A stretch of 64,000 bases of DNA from CAVQRB01 sp963715055 (GCA_963715055.1 CAVQRB010000004.1:62001-126000); one strand, 5' to 3'. Positions 1 to 9,640 are shown, numbered from the stretch's first letter. The notes: generated by a model not told the origin, from the sequence alone. Made by a program: numbers and translations.

Positions 1-896
1 TTCGCGGCCCCGCGGTGGAATTCGACAAATCCTTGCACGTTCCGGGTGTCGCCTGATGCGGATATGGTCAGATGACCAGAGAGCGCGCGGTCGATCACCT
101 CCGAGGGCACATCCAACCAAGCGCTGCGCGACAGGAGTTCCGCCGCTGCGGTGCGGCTCTCCGGCAGCGACAACCACCGGCCCGCGCGCCAGACCGAGCG
201 TATCAGGCGGCCAAGCAGATGCGGTTCGTTCTCGGCCCAGTCGGTGCGGGTCGCCAGCACCTTTTCCGGCGCGAAATTCCAGATCGCGCGTCCGGGCAGC
301 AGCAGCGCGCCCGCGCCACTCTCGACCGATACCGACCCCCAGGGCTCTCCGACACAGAAGGCATCGATTTCACCGGATGCCAGCGCCTCCGCCATGAGCG
401 GGGGCGGCACGGTGCGAATGTCGATCTCGATGTCCGACAGGCGGGTGGCGGAACACCAGACATGAAGCAATTCGACGTGCATGGAGAAGGGAAAGGGCAC
501 CCCGATCGTCAGCCGCCCCTCCGCCACATCGGCCAGTGCTGCGCCTGCCACTGCGGCATCGGCAAAGTCGAAGGCATGTCCGATCTGGCGCAGGCGCGCC
601 TCCAGCGTTCGGCTGACACCAATGACATTGCCATTGATGGACAGCACCGAAACCGCCGAAACAGCAGTGGTTACGCCTCCGAGGCCGAGGTCCATCGCAA
701 CGGGTAGCGGCGACAGCAGATGCGCCGCGTCGACGCGACCGAAGGCGAGCATGTCGCGCACCGACGACCAGGACGGTGCCGCGATCAGATCGAGCGTCAG
801 ACCCTCGGCTTCCGCAAAACCCATCTCCTGGGCAACAATCAGGGGGGCGGCATCGATCAGCGGCATGAAGGCGACAGGCAGAGTGAGCGTCTTCAT
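1..896 (-). CDS. nasS: Nitrate sensor NasS-like protein (3' part beyond window)
   Basis: The frame opens with MKTLTLPVAFMPLIDAAPLI and runs without a stop to the window edge, so the C-terminus is missing. The sequence resembles the NrtA/CmpA periplasmic-binding family, but it has no signal peptide, as expected for cytoplasmic NasS. In that family NasS holds the antiterminator NasT when nitrate or nitrite is absent and frees it when the ligand binds. The start codon overlaps the nasT stop in an ATGA, so the two genes are translationally coupled. An uptake protein of the same family cannot be ruled out from a partial sequence, but the NasT partner makes NasS the best reading. Confidence 0.8.
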   Translation of the reverse strand, partial: MKTLTLPVAFMPLIDAAPLIVAQEMGFAEAEGLTLDLIAAPSWSSVRDMLAFGRVDAAHLLSPLPVAMDLGLGGVTTAVSAVSVLSINGNVIGVSRTLEARLRQIGHAFDFADAAVAGAALADVAEGRLTIGVPFPFSMHVELLHVWCSATRLSDIEIDIRTVPPPLMAEALASGEIDAFCVGEPWGSVSVESGAGALLLPGRAIWNFAPEKVLATRTDWAENEPHLLGRLIRSVWRAGRWLSLPESRTAAAELLSRSAWLDVPSEVIDRALSGHLTISASGDTRNVQGFVEFHRGAA

Positions 897-1477
897 TGCA
901 GCAGGCCCGCGGCCGTCACCAATGCCTCTGCCACCTCCGCAACCTTTCGGCCCTGGTCCATCGCGGCTTTGCGCAGGATCGCATAGGCGTCGTCCTCGCC
1001 GATTCCCTTCGCCTTCATCAACAAACCCTTGGCACGGTCGATCACCTTGCGCTCTTCAAGCGCACGGCGCGTTTCATCCAGTTCCGTGCGCATCTGCCGC
1101 ATCATCTGGAATCGGGCGATCGCGACATCCATGACCGGTTTGAGCCGTTCGGTTTGCAGGCCGCCGACCACATAGGCCGAGACGCCCGCCTCGACGGCGG
1201 CCTGCGCCAGCCCGCCCGCCGCGCCGGATACAAACATGGCCACCGGGCGATCGAGCGGGCCGGAGGCAAGTGTCAATTCCTCCAGCATGTCGCGCGTGGG
1301 ATTGTCTATGTCGATAAGGACCACATCCGGGAGCAAGCCCGCGATCTTTCGCGCCAGGCCCGATGCGTTGCCGATCACGTGGATGTCGTAATCCCCGCTG
1401 GCTTTCAATGCATCGACGATCGCGATTGCACGATCACGATCTTGCTCGACGATGACGATGGACAGCGGGACGGTCAT
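893..1477 (-). CDS. nasT: ANTAR-domain response regulator NasT (nitrate antiterminator)
   Basis: About 194 residues. The N-terminal two thirds is a degenerate receiver domain (SIVIVEQDRDRA, DVVLIDID, then AYVVGGL). The C-terminal 60 residues form an ANTAR RNA-binding domain with the typical segment ERKVIDRAKGLLMKAKGI followed by AYAILRKAAMDQ. NasT-type proteins bind paired hairpins in the leader of the nitrate assimilation mRNA and prevent termination. The ATG at 1477 is chosen because it gives the family-typical N-terminus; an in-frame GTG at 1510 would add 11 residues of unlike sequence. The nas operon it should control is not in the window. Confidence 0.88.
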   Translation of the reverse strand: MTVPLSIVIVEQDRDRAIAIVDALKASGDYDIHVIGNASGLARKIAGLLPDVVLIDIDNPTRDMLEELTLASGPLDRPVAMFVSGAAGGLAQAAVEAGVSAYVVGGLQTERLKPVMDVAIARFQMMRQMRTELDETRRALEERKVIDRAKGLLMKAKGIGEDDAYAILRKAAMDQGRKVAEVAEALVTAAGLLQ

Positions 1478-1510
1478 GATGTCCGGATCATCCGGGGTTG
1501 GACGAAACAC

Positions 1511-2259
1511 AAGTAGCGTACTTGAATGAAAGGCTTTTTTTCATTGAACGCCCAGAAGCTGGGCGGACGCTGACGCTATCGCCCAAATCATGACCTGTTG
1601 GCGAATTCCGGGCGGAGAGACGGGCAGGCCGCACCCGCTCCGAAAACCTGAAACTGGCGGAAGGTGCAGTTTGGTGTCTGCTGTTCTTTGCCAAGAAGGA
1701 AGCAAGACATGTGCAATCTAAATACGTTTCGTCCGGAATACATGGCCAAAGCCGAACCCGACGTGCTGAAAGGATCAGGATGACCACCGCGTCGCGGCAA
1801 AGCGGTTCGGGTTTCGCTCAACGATGAGCCCTCGTTTCAGCGGGCTTCATCCGAAGCATCACTTGGCGACCGTTGTGTTCGGAAGCTGTCGGGGGATGAG
1901 GAAGAGCAGGTCGAGGACTGCCGCGCCGTGTTCAGGGACCATGGGTGAGAGCCTTGCCGGCTTGCTGCGTCAGAAAGTGCATGCCCTTTTGAGGAAAGTA
2001 AGGCGTCGAACGATCGAACTGCCCCTGCCGGTTCACGGCTCCTGGCAGATCATGGACGGGAACGCGGTCGATATCGCGGGACGGGCCGCGAGCATGCCCC
2101 TTGTCGACGAGATCGAAATCCGCAACTGTCATGGAGAACCGGCGTGGTCAGCGCTTTGCTGCCCGGACATTCTGCCAAGGCCGGTCGCGTGAGCTCCGGC
2201 GCGAAAGCCTGCATCCGCAAGCGACGGCTGCGTTTGGGCAAGTTGTGGTTTCCCGGTGT
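1511..2259. other. 749-bp stretch without a recognised gene
   Basis: It lies between nasT and the end of the tctA gene. A 24-codon frame at 1709-1783 (begins MCNLNTFRP) has a purine-rich AAGGAAG site before its ATG, but nothing supports it as a real gene. Frames of 66-122 codons exist on both strands at 1824-2192 but show no family signature. It may be decayed coding DNA. Confidence 0.4.
1549..1565. other. 17-bp perfect hairpin upstream of nasT
   Basis: CGCCCAG-AAG-CTGGGCG is a perfect 7-bp stem with a 3-base loop, 72 bp upstream of the nasT start. No T-run follows it on either strand in a terminator position. It may be an operator or leader hairpin of nasT, or chance in GC-rich DNA. Confidence 0.3.
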
Positions 2260-3753
2260 TTACTTCCGCCTGCGCAGGGCGCGCTTCATGCCGGGAGCCA
2301 GTGACCACAGGATGAAGATCATTGCGAGACCCAAGATCGTAGCACTGATCGGCCGGGTGAAAAACACTGTCCAGTCCTGCTTAGAGTTGGCCATGGATGT
2401 CAGGAAGTAACGCTCGGCCAAGGGGCCAAGGATGACACCAAGGACCAAGGGCGCCGATGGGAATCCAATCCGTTTCATTCCCCAGCCGACAACCCCGAAG
2501 GCAAGGCAAACATAGACATCGAAGATGTTGTTGCGCACCCCGAACGCGCCGACGACGCTGAGCACGATGATGAAGGCGGCGAGGATCGCGGGCGGTGTCC
2601 GCATCAGGGTCGAAAACAGCTTTGCCACACCGATCCCGGCAAAGATCATCAGGACGTTGGCGATGATCATGGCGGCGAATATGGTGTATACCATGGTGGG
2701 GTCCATGATGAACAACAGCGGCCCGGGACTGACGCCGTGCAACATCATTGCGGCCAGCATGATCGCGGTTGCGGCACTTCCCGGAATCCCCAATGTCAGC
2801 AGAGGCACCATCGCGGCTCCGGTGGTGGCGTTCTTGGCGGCTTCGGGTGCTGCAAGGCCTTCCTCGACCCCTGTTCCGAATTCGTCGCCGCGCTTTGAGA
2901 CCTGTTTTTCGATGCCATAGGCGATGACTGCACCGGGCGTGGCACCGGCACCGGGGATCATGCCGATCAGGCTGCCGATCGCGGTGCCGCGTGCAATGGC
3001 GCCTTTGACATTGAGAATGTCACGCAAACTCGCACCCGTGGCCTTGCCGTCGGTTTTCCTGGGCCTGAGGTCCCTGTCCGTGGCCAGGAGATCGACGACT
3101 TCGCCGATCGCGAAAAGACCGATCATCACCACCACAAAGCGAATGCCGCTCTCCATTTCCGGCACTCCGAAACTGAAGCGGGCCTGACCGTAAAGCGGAT
3201 CGACGCCGACCGTTCCGACGACGATCCCCAAGAGCAAAGACACCATGGTGATGACGGGTTGGTCCTTGGCGATCGCGATCACGCTCACGAGGCCGAGCAA
3301 GGTCGCGGCAAAGAATTCCGGCTGCGAAAATTTCAGGGCGAAACTGGCGAAGGGCGCGGACAGAAACGTCAGCACCAGTGCACTGACAAGTCCGCCCGTG
3401 GCCGAGGCCGTCACCGCGATGGTCAGCGCGCGCTTGGCTTCGCCGCGTTTGGTCATCGGGTATCCGTCCCATGTGGCGGGCAGGGACGCAGGGGTGCCGG
3501 GCACGTTGATCAGAATGGCGGAGATCGACCCGCCGAAGACGCCACCCACGTAGATGCCGCCAAGGAACAACATCGACTGTGTCGGCTCCATCACATAGGT
3601 GAACGGCAAGGCCATCGCCATGGCGTTGACGAATGAAATCCCGGGCAACGCCCCCGCCACGACGCCGACCAGCAGGCCGGTCACGATGGTCATGAAGGAC
3701 CAGAATTGAAATGCGGCCAGAAACCCGCCGCCGAGTAGATCCAACGCAGCCAT
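2260..3753 (-). CDS. tctA: TTT transporter large membrane subunit (TctA family)
   Basis: 497 residues with about 12 hydrophobic segments. It carries the TctA hallmarks: GVVAGALPGISFVNAMAMAL near the N-terminus, the segment GGSISAILINVPGTPASLPA, and LIGMIPGAGATPGAVIAYGI with LTLGIPGSAATAIMLAA in the middle. TctA is the large membrane component that moves a carboxylate or sulfonate delivered by a periplasmic binding protein. GGGAG lies a few bases before the ATG. It is the last gene of the presumed sauS-sauT-tctC-tctB-tctA operon, so sulfoacetate is the inferred substrate; the sequence alone does not fix the substrate. Confidence 0.9.
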   Translation of the reverse strand: MAALDLLGGGFLAAFQFWSFMTIVTGLLVGVVAGALPGISFVNAMAMALPFTYVMEPTQSMLFLGGIYVGGVFGGSISAILINVPGTPASLPATWDGYPMTKRGEAKRALTIAVTASATGGLVSALVLTFLSAPFASFALKFSQPEFFAATLLGLVSVIAIAKDQPVITMVSLLLGIVVGTVGVDPLYGQARFSFGVPEMESGIRFVVVMIGLFAIGEVVDLLATDRDLRPRKTDGKATGASLRDILNVKGAIARGTAIGSLIGMIPGAGATPGAVIAYGIEKQVSKRGDEFGTGVEEGLAAPEAAKNATTGAAMVPLLTLGIPGSAATAIMLAAMMLHGVSPGPLLFIMDPTMVYTIFAAMIIANVLMIFAGIGVAKLFSTLMRTPPAILAAFIIVLSVVGAFGVRNNIFDVYVCLAFGVVGWGMKRIGFPSAPLVLGVILGPLAERYFLTSMANSKQDWTVFFTRPISATILGLAMIFILWSLAPGMKRALRRRK

Positions 3754-3768
3754 TATGCTCCCAATCCG

Positions 3769-4359
3769 CTAGTAGATACCGGTCGCGCGCAGCACCCAGA
3801 TACTGAAATCATCGAACACGCCCTGGCCGCGCGGCAGCGGCATCAGCGCGAGCCCCATGAACAGCCACAAAAGTGAAATTGTTCCGATCAACGCGACCGG
3901 GAGCACGACCAATGGGTTTCGAAGTCCGCCAAACACGCACCAGATCATGATGAAGAGGCTCGTCGATACAGCAAAGCCGAGGATCGGAAGCATCCAGCCA
4001 TAGGCGACGATCATGAGCAGTCCGACGATGGCTTTGCCGAAATGGTAGTGATCATCCTCGTCGGGTATCGACAGGGTCGGCATCCGGCTCGCAGCGCCAA
4101 GCGCCCATATGTCGCGGGCAATCCATAGCACACAGAAGGCGGCCATGCCTCGCAACATCATGTTTGGCCAGGCCGCTGGTCCAAGGCCGATCCTGCTCGC
4201 AGTCTGGTCGCCTTCAAACATGAAGCCGGGCAGGACAAGAGCCAGCACCAGCAAGCCGACCGGCAGCAGTGTCGGCAGAACCAGGGTGAAACCGGGAGGA
4301 ATTCTCCCCCCGGCCCGGGGCGTCCGGCGGTGCTGATCGCTGTTTTTTACAGACGCCAT
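3769..4359 (-). CDS. tctB: TTT transporter small membrane subunit (TctB family)
   Basis: 196 residues from the ATG at 4359; a GTG at 4368 would add three. Four predicted membrane helices (near residues 20-45, 65-85, 110-130 and 140-175) match the small TctB permease, which pairs with TctA in the inner membrane. It sits 15 bp before tctA and 15 bp after the tctC stop. TctB sequences are poorly conserved, so the call leans on topology and on its place between tctC and tctA. Confidence 0.85.
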   Translation of the reverse strand: MASVKNSDQHRRTPRAGGRIPPGFTLVLPTLLPVGLLVLALVLPGFMFEGDQTASRIGLGPAAWPNMMLRGMAAFCVLWIARDIWALGAASRMPTLSIPDEDDHYHFGKAIVGLLMIVAYGWMLPILGFAVSTSLFIMIWCVFGGLRNPLVVLPVALIGTISLLWLFMGLALMPLPRGQGVFDDFSIWVLRATGIY

Positions 4360-4374
4360 CGTTGCCACCGGCGC

Positions 4375-5328
4375 TCAGTTGGAGAGTTGTGCCGCGATCA
4401 GATCGCGGAAGTCGCTGACCATGGCTTGCGCTGCGTCGCCTGTTACGGGTGTGATGCACGAATAGGTCTTGGTGCAAAACGCCTTCCATTCATCGGAGGC
4501 CGTCGCGGATGCCACGGCCTCGGCCAGTTTTGCGACGACATCGGCAGGCGTTCCGGCGGCGACCGCGATGCTGCGGTAGTTATCGAGACCTGAAATGTCG
4601 ATGCCAAGTTCAGCCGAGGTCGGGACATCGGGGAACTCCGGATGACGTTCGGCGGCGAAAACGACGACCGGGGTCAGCTGACCTGCCTGCACGAACTGCG
4701 CCACGTCACCGGGCTCTTCGTAGATCGCGGATGTATGGCCGCCGATGGGCGAGGCATAGCGCTCTGCGGGGGCCTGAAACGGCACATTCTCCATCTGGAT
4801 GCCTGCCGCTGCCAGCAGCTTGAGCGTCACATCGTCCTGGGTGCCATAGCCGGATGTCGCCACGGTGATGGCACCGGGATTCGCTTTGGCAAAGGCGAAG
4901 AGGTCTTCTGCCGTCTGATGATCTCCGTTCGAAGGTACGAACAGAAACGACGGAGAGCTCTGCACGACGGCGATCACTTCGAAATCCTCGGGCTTGTTGT
5001 CACCCAGGCCAGAGGCCCAGGACGCCACCGTCAGCGAAATCAGCGTGCCCATGGTATAGCCATCGGCGGGATTGGTGCGCAGTTGCGTCAGCCCCGCATT
5101 GCCCGATGCGCCACCCACGTTGGACACAGGGATCGAAACGCCCAAGGGTCCTTCCATCAGTTGCGCCATTGTCCGGCCCATCAGGTCGGCGCCGCCGCCC
5201 GGACCGAAGGTCACGATCAGTTCAACCGGACGGTCCGGATACCCTTCGGCCATTGCCGTCCCACCGATGGCCATCGCGCTCATCAGCAGCGTTGCTCCGA
5301 GGCTCGCTTTTACGAATAGTTTGTTCAT
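4375..5328 (-). CDS. tctC: TTT transporter periplasmic binding protein (TctC/BUG family)
   Basis: 317 residues. A signal peptide (MNKLFVKASLGATLLMSAMA, cleaved after GGTAMA) is followed by the BUG-family opening YPDRPVELIVTFGPGGGADL and a later DVPTSAELG segment. The protein captures the substrate in the periplasm and hands it to TctA/TctB. The ATG at 5328 is fixed by a strong GGGAGGA site. The gene lies between the acyl-CoA ligase and tctB on the same strand, which links the transporter to the sulfoacetate-type pathway genes. Confidence 0.9.
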   Translation of the reverse strand: MNKLFVKASLGATLLMSAMAIGGTAMAEGYPDRPVELIVTFGPGGGADLMGRTMAQLMEGPLGVSIPVSNVGGASGNAGLTQLRTNPADGYTMGTLISLTVASWASGLGDNKPEDFEVIAVVQSSPSFLFVPSNGDHQTAEDLFAFAKANPGAITVATSGYGTQDDVTLKLLAAAGIQMENVPFQAPAERYASPIGGHTSAIYEEPGDVAQFVQAGQLTPVVVFAAERHPEFPDVPTSAELGIDISGLDNYRSIAVAAGTPADVVAKLAEAVASATASDEWKAFCTKTYSCITPVTGDAAQAMVSDFRDLIAAQLSN

Positions 5329-5426
5329 GTCTTCCTCCCATTGATGTTTTCGTATCCCGTTGCCACTCCGGCTCTTCGGGGGTGATTTTACGGCCTTTCC
5401 TTCCTCCAAAGGATCCGCCGCATCGT

Positions 5427-6950
5427 TCAGGCCGTCATTTGAGCCAGCCTCAGTCGTTGGATCTTGCCCGATGGACCTTTGGGCAAGTCGTCAAGGATAT
5501 GGATCACGTCAGGGCATTTGAACTTCCCCAGTTTCTCCATGCAAAGCGCAACAAGCTCGGTTTGCGTAACGTCGGACCCCTTGCGCAGTTTCACCGCCGC
5601 CTCGACGCGTTCGCCATAGCTGGCGCAAGGGCGTGCAAAGGCCGCCGCCTCGACCACGTCCGGATGCGTATAAAGCGCTTCATCGACCTCGCGCGGGGCG
5701 ATGTTCTCGCCGCCCTTGATGATCAGCTCTTTCAGGCGTCCGGTGACGAAAACATAGCCGTCTGTGTCGATCCTTCCCAGATCACCGGTCCGCAGCCAGC
5801 CTGTCTTGGTGAATGTTGCCCGCGTCGCTTCGGGGTTCTTGTAGTATTCAAGCATGACGTTCGGCCCGCGAATGGCAATCTCGCCCTCGATGTCAGCGCC
5901 GAGAGGTTCGAGGTCCGGTGAAAGGATCGCAACCTCATTGCCATAGGCCACGCCTGGCGATCCGATCTTGCGCAGTCCCGGCGGCAGCGGGTTTGACAGG
6001 ATCTGTGCTGCGGTTTCCGTCAGACCCATGGTTTCCACGATCGGTATGCCAAAGCGCTGCTCGAAGGCAGTGTGTGTTTCGACCGCCAGCGCGGAGGAGG
6101 CCGAGCGGCCAAATCGAATGCGGGCTCTTGTTGCTGCGTCCGGGTTCATGTCGCCATGCAGCAGATGCGAAATGATCGTTGGCACCACCGAAAACCATGT
6201 CACCTGGTGTTCCGCACACAAGGACCAGAACCGGCTTGCGGAAAACCTGTCACAGACCACGACCGAACCGCCCGCGATGAGCGGAGCCATGATGGTCACG
6301 CAAAGGCCATTGATATGATAGATCGGCAGCACGCAAAGCCCGCGATCACGCGGGGACAGCTCATGCGCCAGTGCCGTGGTCCAGCCGCCCGCCAACAGGC
6401 TGGCATGGCTGTGCAACACGCCCTTCGGCCGTCCGGTCGTGCCCGAGGTATACATCAGGATTGCATGATCCGACGCCTCAAGGTCGGCCAGCGGACCGTT
6501 GTGGGCGCTTTCGGGCCATTCAACGTCCCTTTTCACGACAATCGACCGCAGGTTGATGCCATGTGCCGCGGACGCAGAGGTCAGAAGATCCACCTGCCTT
6601 TCGCCGACCAGAACGACGACCGCGTCGGAGTGGGACAGGGCATAGCCCATCGCTTCGGCACCGGCGACCAGGTTGATGACCACGGCGCGGAAGCCCCCGT
6701 AAAGAAGCCCGAAGAGGCAGAGGATCCCCTGGCGGCTATTGGGCAGCATCAGCGCGACGCTGTCGCCTTTGGACAGGCCCATGCCTGCAAGCCTGCCTGC
6801 TGTCTCCAGAGCGCCCACCTGAAGATCCGCCCATGTCAGCGGGTCTTCGTCGATGAAATAATGGCTGACATCAGCGCCCTGTTCCGCCGCCCGCCGGTCA
6901 AGCCAGCTGCGCACGGTTCCTGTCGGTGGAAGGACTGCGCTTGCGTTCAT
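5427..6950 (-). CDS. sauT: Acyl-CoA ligase, probably sulfoacetate-CoA ligase
   Basis: 507 residues of the ANL adenylate-forming family. The P-loop YTSGTTGRPKG is near residues 170-180, GLTETAAQI and the YKNPEATRATF/TGWLRTGDLG core follow, and the C-terminal lysine lies in LPKGPSGKIQRL. It should activate a short acid with ATP and CoA. Pairing with an acylating aldehyde dehydrogenase and a LacI regulator copies the sauRST arrangement described for sulfoacetate use in Cupriavidus necator, so sulfoacetate is the most likely substrate; another small carboxylate is possible. The start ATG overlaps the stop of the preceding gene (ATGA). Confidence 0.68.
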   Translation of the reverse strand: MNASAVLPPTGTVRSWLDRRAAEQGADVSHYFIDEDPLTWADLQVGALETAGRLAGMGLSKGDSVALMLPNSRQGILCLFGLLYGGFRAVVINLVAGAEAMGYALSHSDAVVVLVGERQVDLLTSASAAHGINLRSIVVKRDVEWPESAHNGPLADLEASDHAILMYTSGTTGRPKGVLHSHASLLAGGWTTALAHELSPRDRGLCVLPIYHINGLCVTIMAPLIAGGSVVVCDRFSASRFWSLCAEHQVTWFSVVPTIISHLLHGDMNPDAATRARIRFGRSASSALAVETHTAFEQRFGIPIVETMGLTETAAQILSNPLPPGLRKIGSPGVAYGNEVAILSPDLEPLGADIEGEIAIRGPNVMLEYYKNPEATRATFTKTGWLRTGDLGRIDTDGYVFVTGRLKELIIKGGENIAPREVDEALYTHPDVVEAAAFARPCASYGERVEAAVKLRKGSDVTQTELVALCMEKLGKFKCPDVIHILDDLPKGPSGKIQRLRLAQMTA

Positions 6951-8356
6951 TTTCCTGCCTGGTCCCAATAGGCGCCAAAAACATCGTCAAGGCTCGGCTC
7001 GCAGGCGGGGATCGGGCGCACCACTTTGGTGCGCTGCATGAAATGCTTCCAATGCAGGTTTTCGTCGATGGAATTGCCACCCCAGCTGCCACAACCCATG
7101 GACAGCGAGAAGGGCAGGCCGTTTTCGAATGAACCGCCGGTTGCGAAAGTATGCGCCTGATTGACGATCACCCTGCAGGTCGGCATGTGGCGCCCCAGAT
7201 CAAGCGGGCGATCCGCGCTTGCGGTATGCAAACCGATGGAATGACCCGCCCCCTGATAGGCCAAAATCCGTTTCGTGATCGCAATGGCATCATCGTAGTC
7301 GCGGGCGCGGTAAAGTGCGGCAACGCGGCTGAGCTTTTCTCCCGACAGAGGGTGATCCGGCCCGATGCCGTCGGTTTCGACGGCGATGAATTGCGTCCCC
7401 TCCGGCACTGATCCGGTCAGGCCGAGCTTTTCGATCAGGACATCCGCATCCTTTGCGATGACTTCGCGGTTCAGGTGGCCATCCGGCCAGAGCTTTTCGA
7501 TAATTCCCGCGGCCGCTGCGGCAGGAACCAGCGCTCCGCCCTCCGCCGCCATCGCCGCGACAAAAGCATCGTAAATCGCATCGACGACCACAAGTGCATT
7601 TTCCGAAGAGCAGGACGTGGCGTTGTCGAAGGTCTTGGAGGCCGTGATTTTTGCCGCTGCGGCCGCAAGATCGGCTGTTTCATCGATGATCACGGTCACA
7701 TTGCCCGCCCCGACGCCGACAGCAGGCGTACCGCTGGAATAGGCACGGCGGACGTTGTCCTGACTGCCGGTGACAACCGCAAGATCGGCCAGTTCAAGCA
7801 GGCGCTGTGTGTCAGCCTTGGTGCCCGGCGGCGGGATCATCTGGACCAGTCGCTTGTCCTCACCGATCTTGTCGAATTCCGCGTGGATGAACTCCAGCAG
7901 CATCACACAGCAGCTTACGCCCTTGGGCGAGGGCGACAGGATGATCGCATTGCCGCATTTGAGCGCATTGATCACATTGTTTGCAGGCGTGGCCGCAGGA
8001 TTGGTGGAGGGCACCACGGCCCCGATTACCCCAAGCGGGCGGGCGATTTCGGTGATACCGGTTGCGGCATCGTCGGACAGGACGCCGAATGTCTGTGCCT
8101 GCGCGATATCGCGCATCAGGCCGAGTGTCTTGCGATGGTTTTTCGTGATCTTGTCGGGAACGTTTCCAAGGCCCGTGGCCTCCACGGCAAGTTCCGCCAG
8201 CATCCTGTTCCGCGCAGGCTCCATGATGGCCCAGGCTGCTGCCTGTGCGGCGCGGTCGTAGCGGGCCTGGCTGCCATGCGCCTCATAGTCTGCCTGTGCC
8301 GCGCGGGCATGAGCGAATAATGCATCTACGTGAGTGGGTTCGGTGGCAACGGGCAT
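6947..8356 (-). CDS. sauS: CoA-acylating aldehyde dehydrogenase, probably sulfoacetaldehyde dehydrogenase
   Basis: 469 residues of the acylating aldehyde dehydrogenase group related to EutE and the N-terminal half of AdhE. The catalytic cysteine is in FDNATSCSSENALVV; GVIGAVVPSTNPAATPANN and SGTPAVGVGAGNVTVI are the usual cofactor-side segments. With SauT it would reduce sulfoacetyl-CoA to sulfoacetaldehyde, which Xsc then cleaves to acetyl phosphate and sulfite; no xsc gene is in the window. It is the first gene of the operon and diverges from the LacI regulator. Substrate assignment is by gene context, not by residues. Confidence 0.72.
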   Translation of the reverse strand: MPVATEPTHVDALFAHARAAQADYEAHGSQARYDRAAQAAAWAIMEPARNRMLAELAVEATGLGNVPDKITKNHRKTLGLMRDIAQAQTFGVLSDDAATGITEIARPLGVIGAVVPSTNPAATPANNVINALKCGNAIILSPSPKGVSCCVMLLEFIHAEFDKIGEDKRLVQMIPPPGTKADTQRLLELADLAVVTGSQDNVRRAYSSGTPAVGVGAGNVTVIIDETADLAAAAAKITASKTFDNATSCSSENALVVVDAIYDAFVAAMAAEGGALVPAAAAAGIIEKLWPDGHLNREVIAKDADVLIEKLGLTGSVPEGTQFIAVETDGIGPDHPLSGEKLSRVAALYRARDYDDAIAITKRILAYQGAGHSIGLHTASADRPLDLGRHMPTCRVIVNQAHTFATGGSFENGLPFSLSMGCGSWGGNSIDENLHWKHFMQRTKVVRPIPACEPSLDDVFGAYWDQAGK

Positions 8357-8413
8357 TCAAGGCACTCTTGCTGATGAAGGGCATATTAAAAGGTATGGGA
8401 TGAAATTAGTATT

Positions 8414-8427
8414 GCAAACGTTTTCAT
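8414..8427. promoter_or_regulatory. LacI-family operator between sauS and its regulator
   Basis: GCAAACGTTTTC contains the central palindrome AAACGTTT with the CG centre typical of LacI/GalR-family operators. It lies in the 98-bp gap between the divergent sauS and lacI-type genes, where an autoregulating repressor would bind. No binding data; the call is by motif and position. Confidence 0.55.
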
Positions 8428-8454
8428 AAAACTGCAGGCTTGAACGAGAATATC

Positions 8455-9640
8455 ATGAAGAAACAATCCTATAAGGTCGATATCTTCTCGGTTGCAAGGG
8501 CAGCCGGTGTGTCGGCGGCCACGGTGTCGCGGGTTATGAATCATCCCGATCTGGTCAATCCGACAACACTCCGGAAGGTCGAAAAGGCGATTCGCAAAAC
8601 AGGATATGTCCGAAATCGTGCCGCCCAGATGATACATGGTCGGCGTAGTGCGACGCTCGGCTTGGTCGTGCCCACTGTGAACTATTCGATCTTTGCGGAG
8701 CTGGTGCAATCCTTCAACGAAACCGTGGCTGATCTAGGCTTTACACTGCTTCTTGGCGACCCATGGCTACGACCTAAGTGCGGAGTATCAGGTCTTGCGC
8801 AAACTGCTGGAACATCGCGTCGACGGGATCGCCCTGATCGGGCTTGATCATAGCGACGACACATACCGGCTTCTTGCATCGCAGGATGTGCCGGTCGTGG
8901 CGGCATGGAGCTTCTCCGAAACGTCACGGATTTCCTGCATCGGTTCAGACAATCGTGAAGCCGGGCAAGTCGCGGCGCAGCACATGCTTTCGCTCGGCCA
9001 CCGGCGCATCGGTCTCGTGTTTCCCCCGACCGAGGAAAACGACCGGGCCCGTGATCGGCTCGAGGCTGTGGAGACCGTACTGCGTGACGCGGGAATCGAG
9101 ATACCCGAAGCATGGCGTGTGCGCTCGCCCTACAGCGTCGCTCAGGCAAAATCCGTCTGCCGCGAGCTTTTGAGCGAACACCGGGGGCTGACTGCCCTGA
9201 TCTGCGGAAATGACATCATCGCGCAGGGCGCTATGTCATCGGCGATGCAACTTGGATTGCGGATCCCGCAGAACCTTTCGATCGTCGGTATCGGTGATTT
9301 CGCAGGTTCCGCCGATATGTACCCCGCCTTGTCCACAGTGCAAATTCCGGCGCAGAAGATTGGGGCGCAGGCGGGTCAGTATCTAGTGGAAAGTATCGCA
9401 AACTCGGACGCGACGGAGATCGTAAGGCGCAAGATCGAGGTGGCGCTGAAACCGCGTGCAACGACCGGGCCAAGCCGTCTGCGGATGAAATCATCAGAAA
9501 TGCCGCGACTGTCCGTTGCGACGGGCCCGCAGGCGATGTGCTCATTGTACCTCAAGCGACGGTTCCGGGCTATGGAGGCAAGCACCAGGAACAGCCCTTT
9601 CAGGCTTAACTTCAATTGCAGTACCGGGCGTCGTACGTGA
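8455..9640 (+). pseudogene. sauR: LacI-family regulator, frameshifted (probable sauR)
   Basis: The first frame gives a normal LacI N-terminus: VDIFSVARAAGVSAATVSRV is the helix-turn-helix, followed by the hinge and LGLVVPTVNYSIFAELVQSF. After TLLL the family sequence (ATHGYDLSAEYQVLRKLLEH) continues one frame over, so one extra T around 8752-8754 breaks the gene. The second frame keeps the effector domain (GIALIGL, RRIGLVFP, GNDIIAQGAMSSAMQLG). The family's usual end, near ATTGPSRL, is followed by about 50 extra codons, so the natural stop may also be lost. It sits divergent to sauS. A sequencing error would restore a working repressor. Confidence 0.8.

Noticed and set aside
1481..1493. CCGGAT-C-ATCCGG palindrome just before the nasT start
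   Set aside because: It falls in the GTG-ATG start region and could be chance; no regulator or consensus links to it.
1932..2132. 66-codon minus-strand frame downstream of tctA
   Set aside because: No ribosome site, no family signature and an overlapping plus-strand frame of equal quality.
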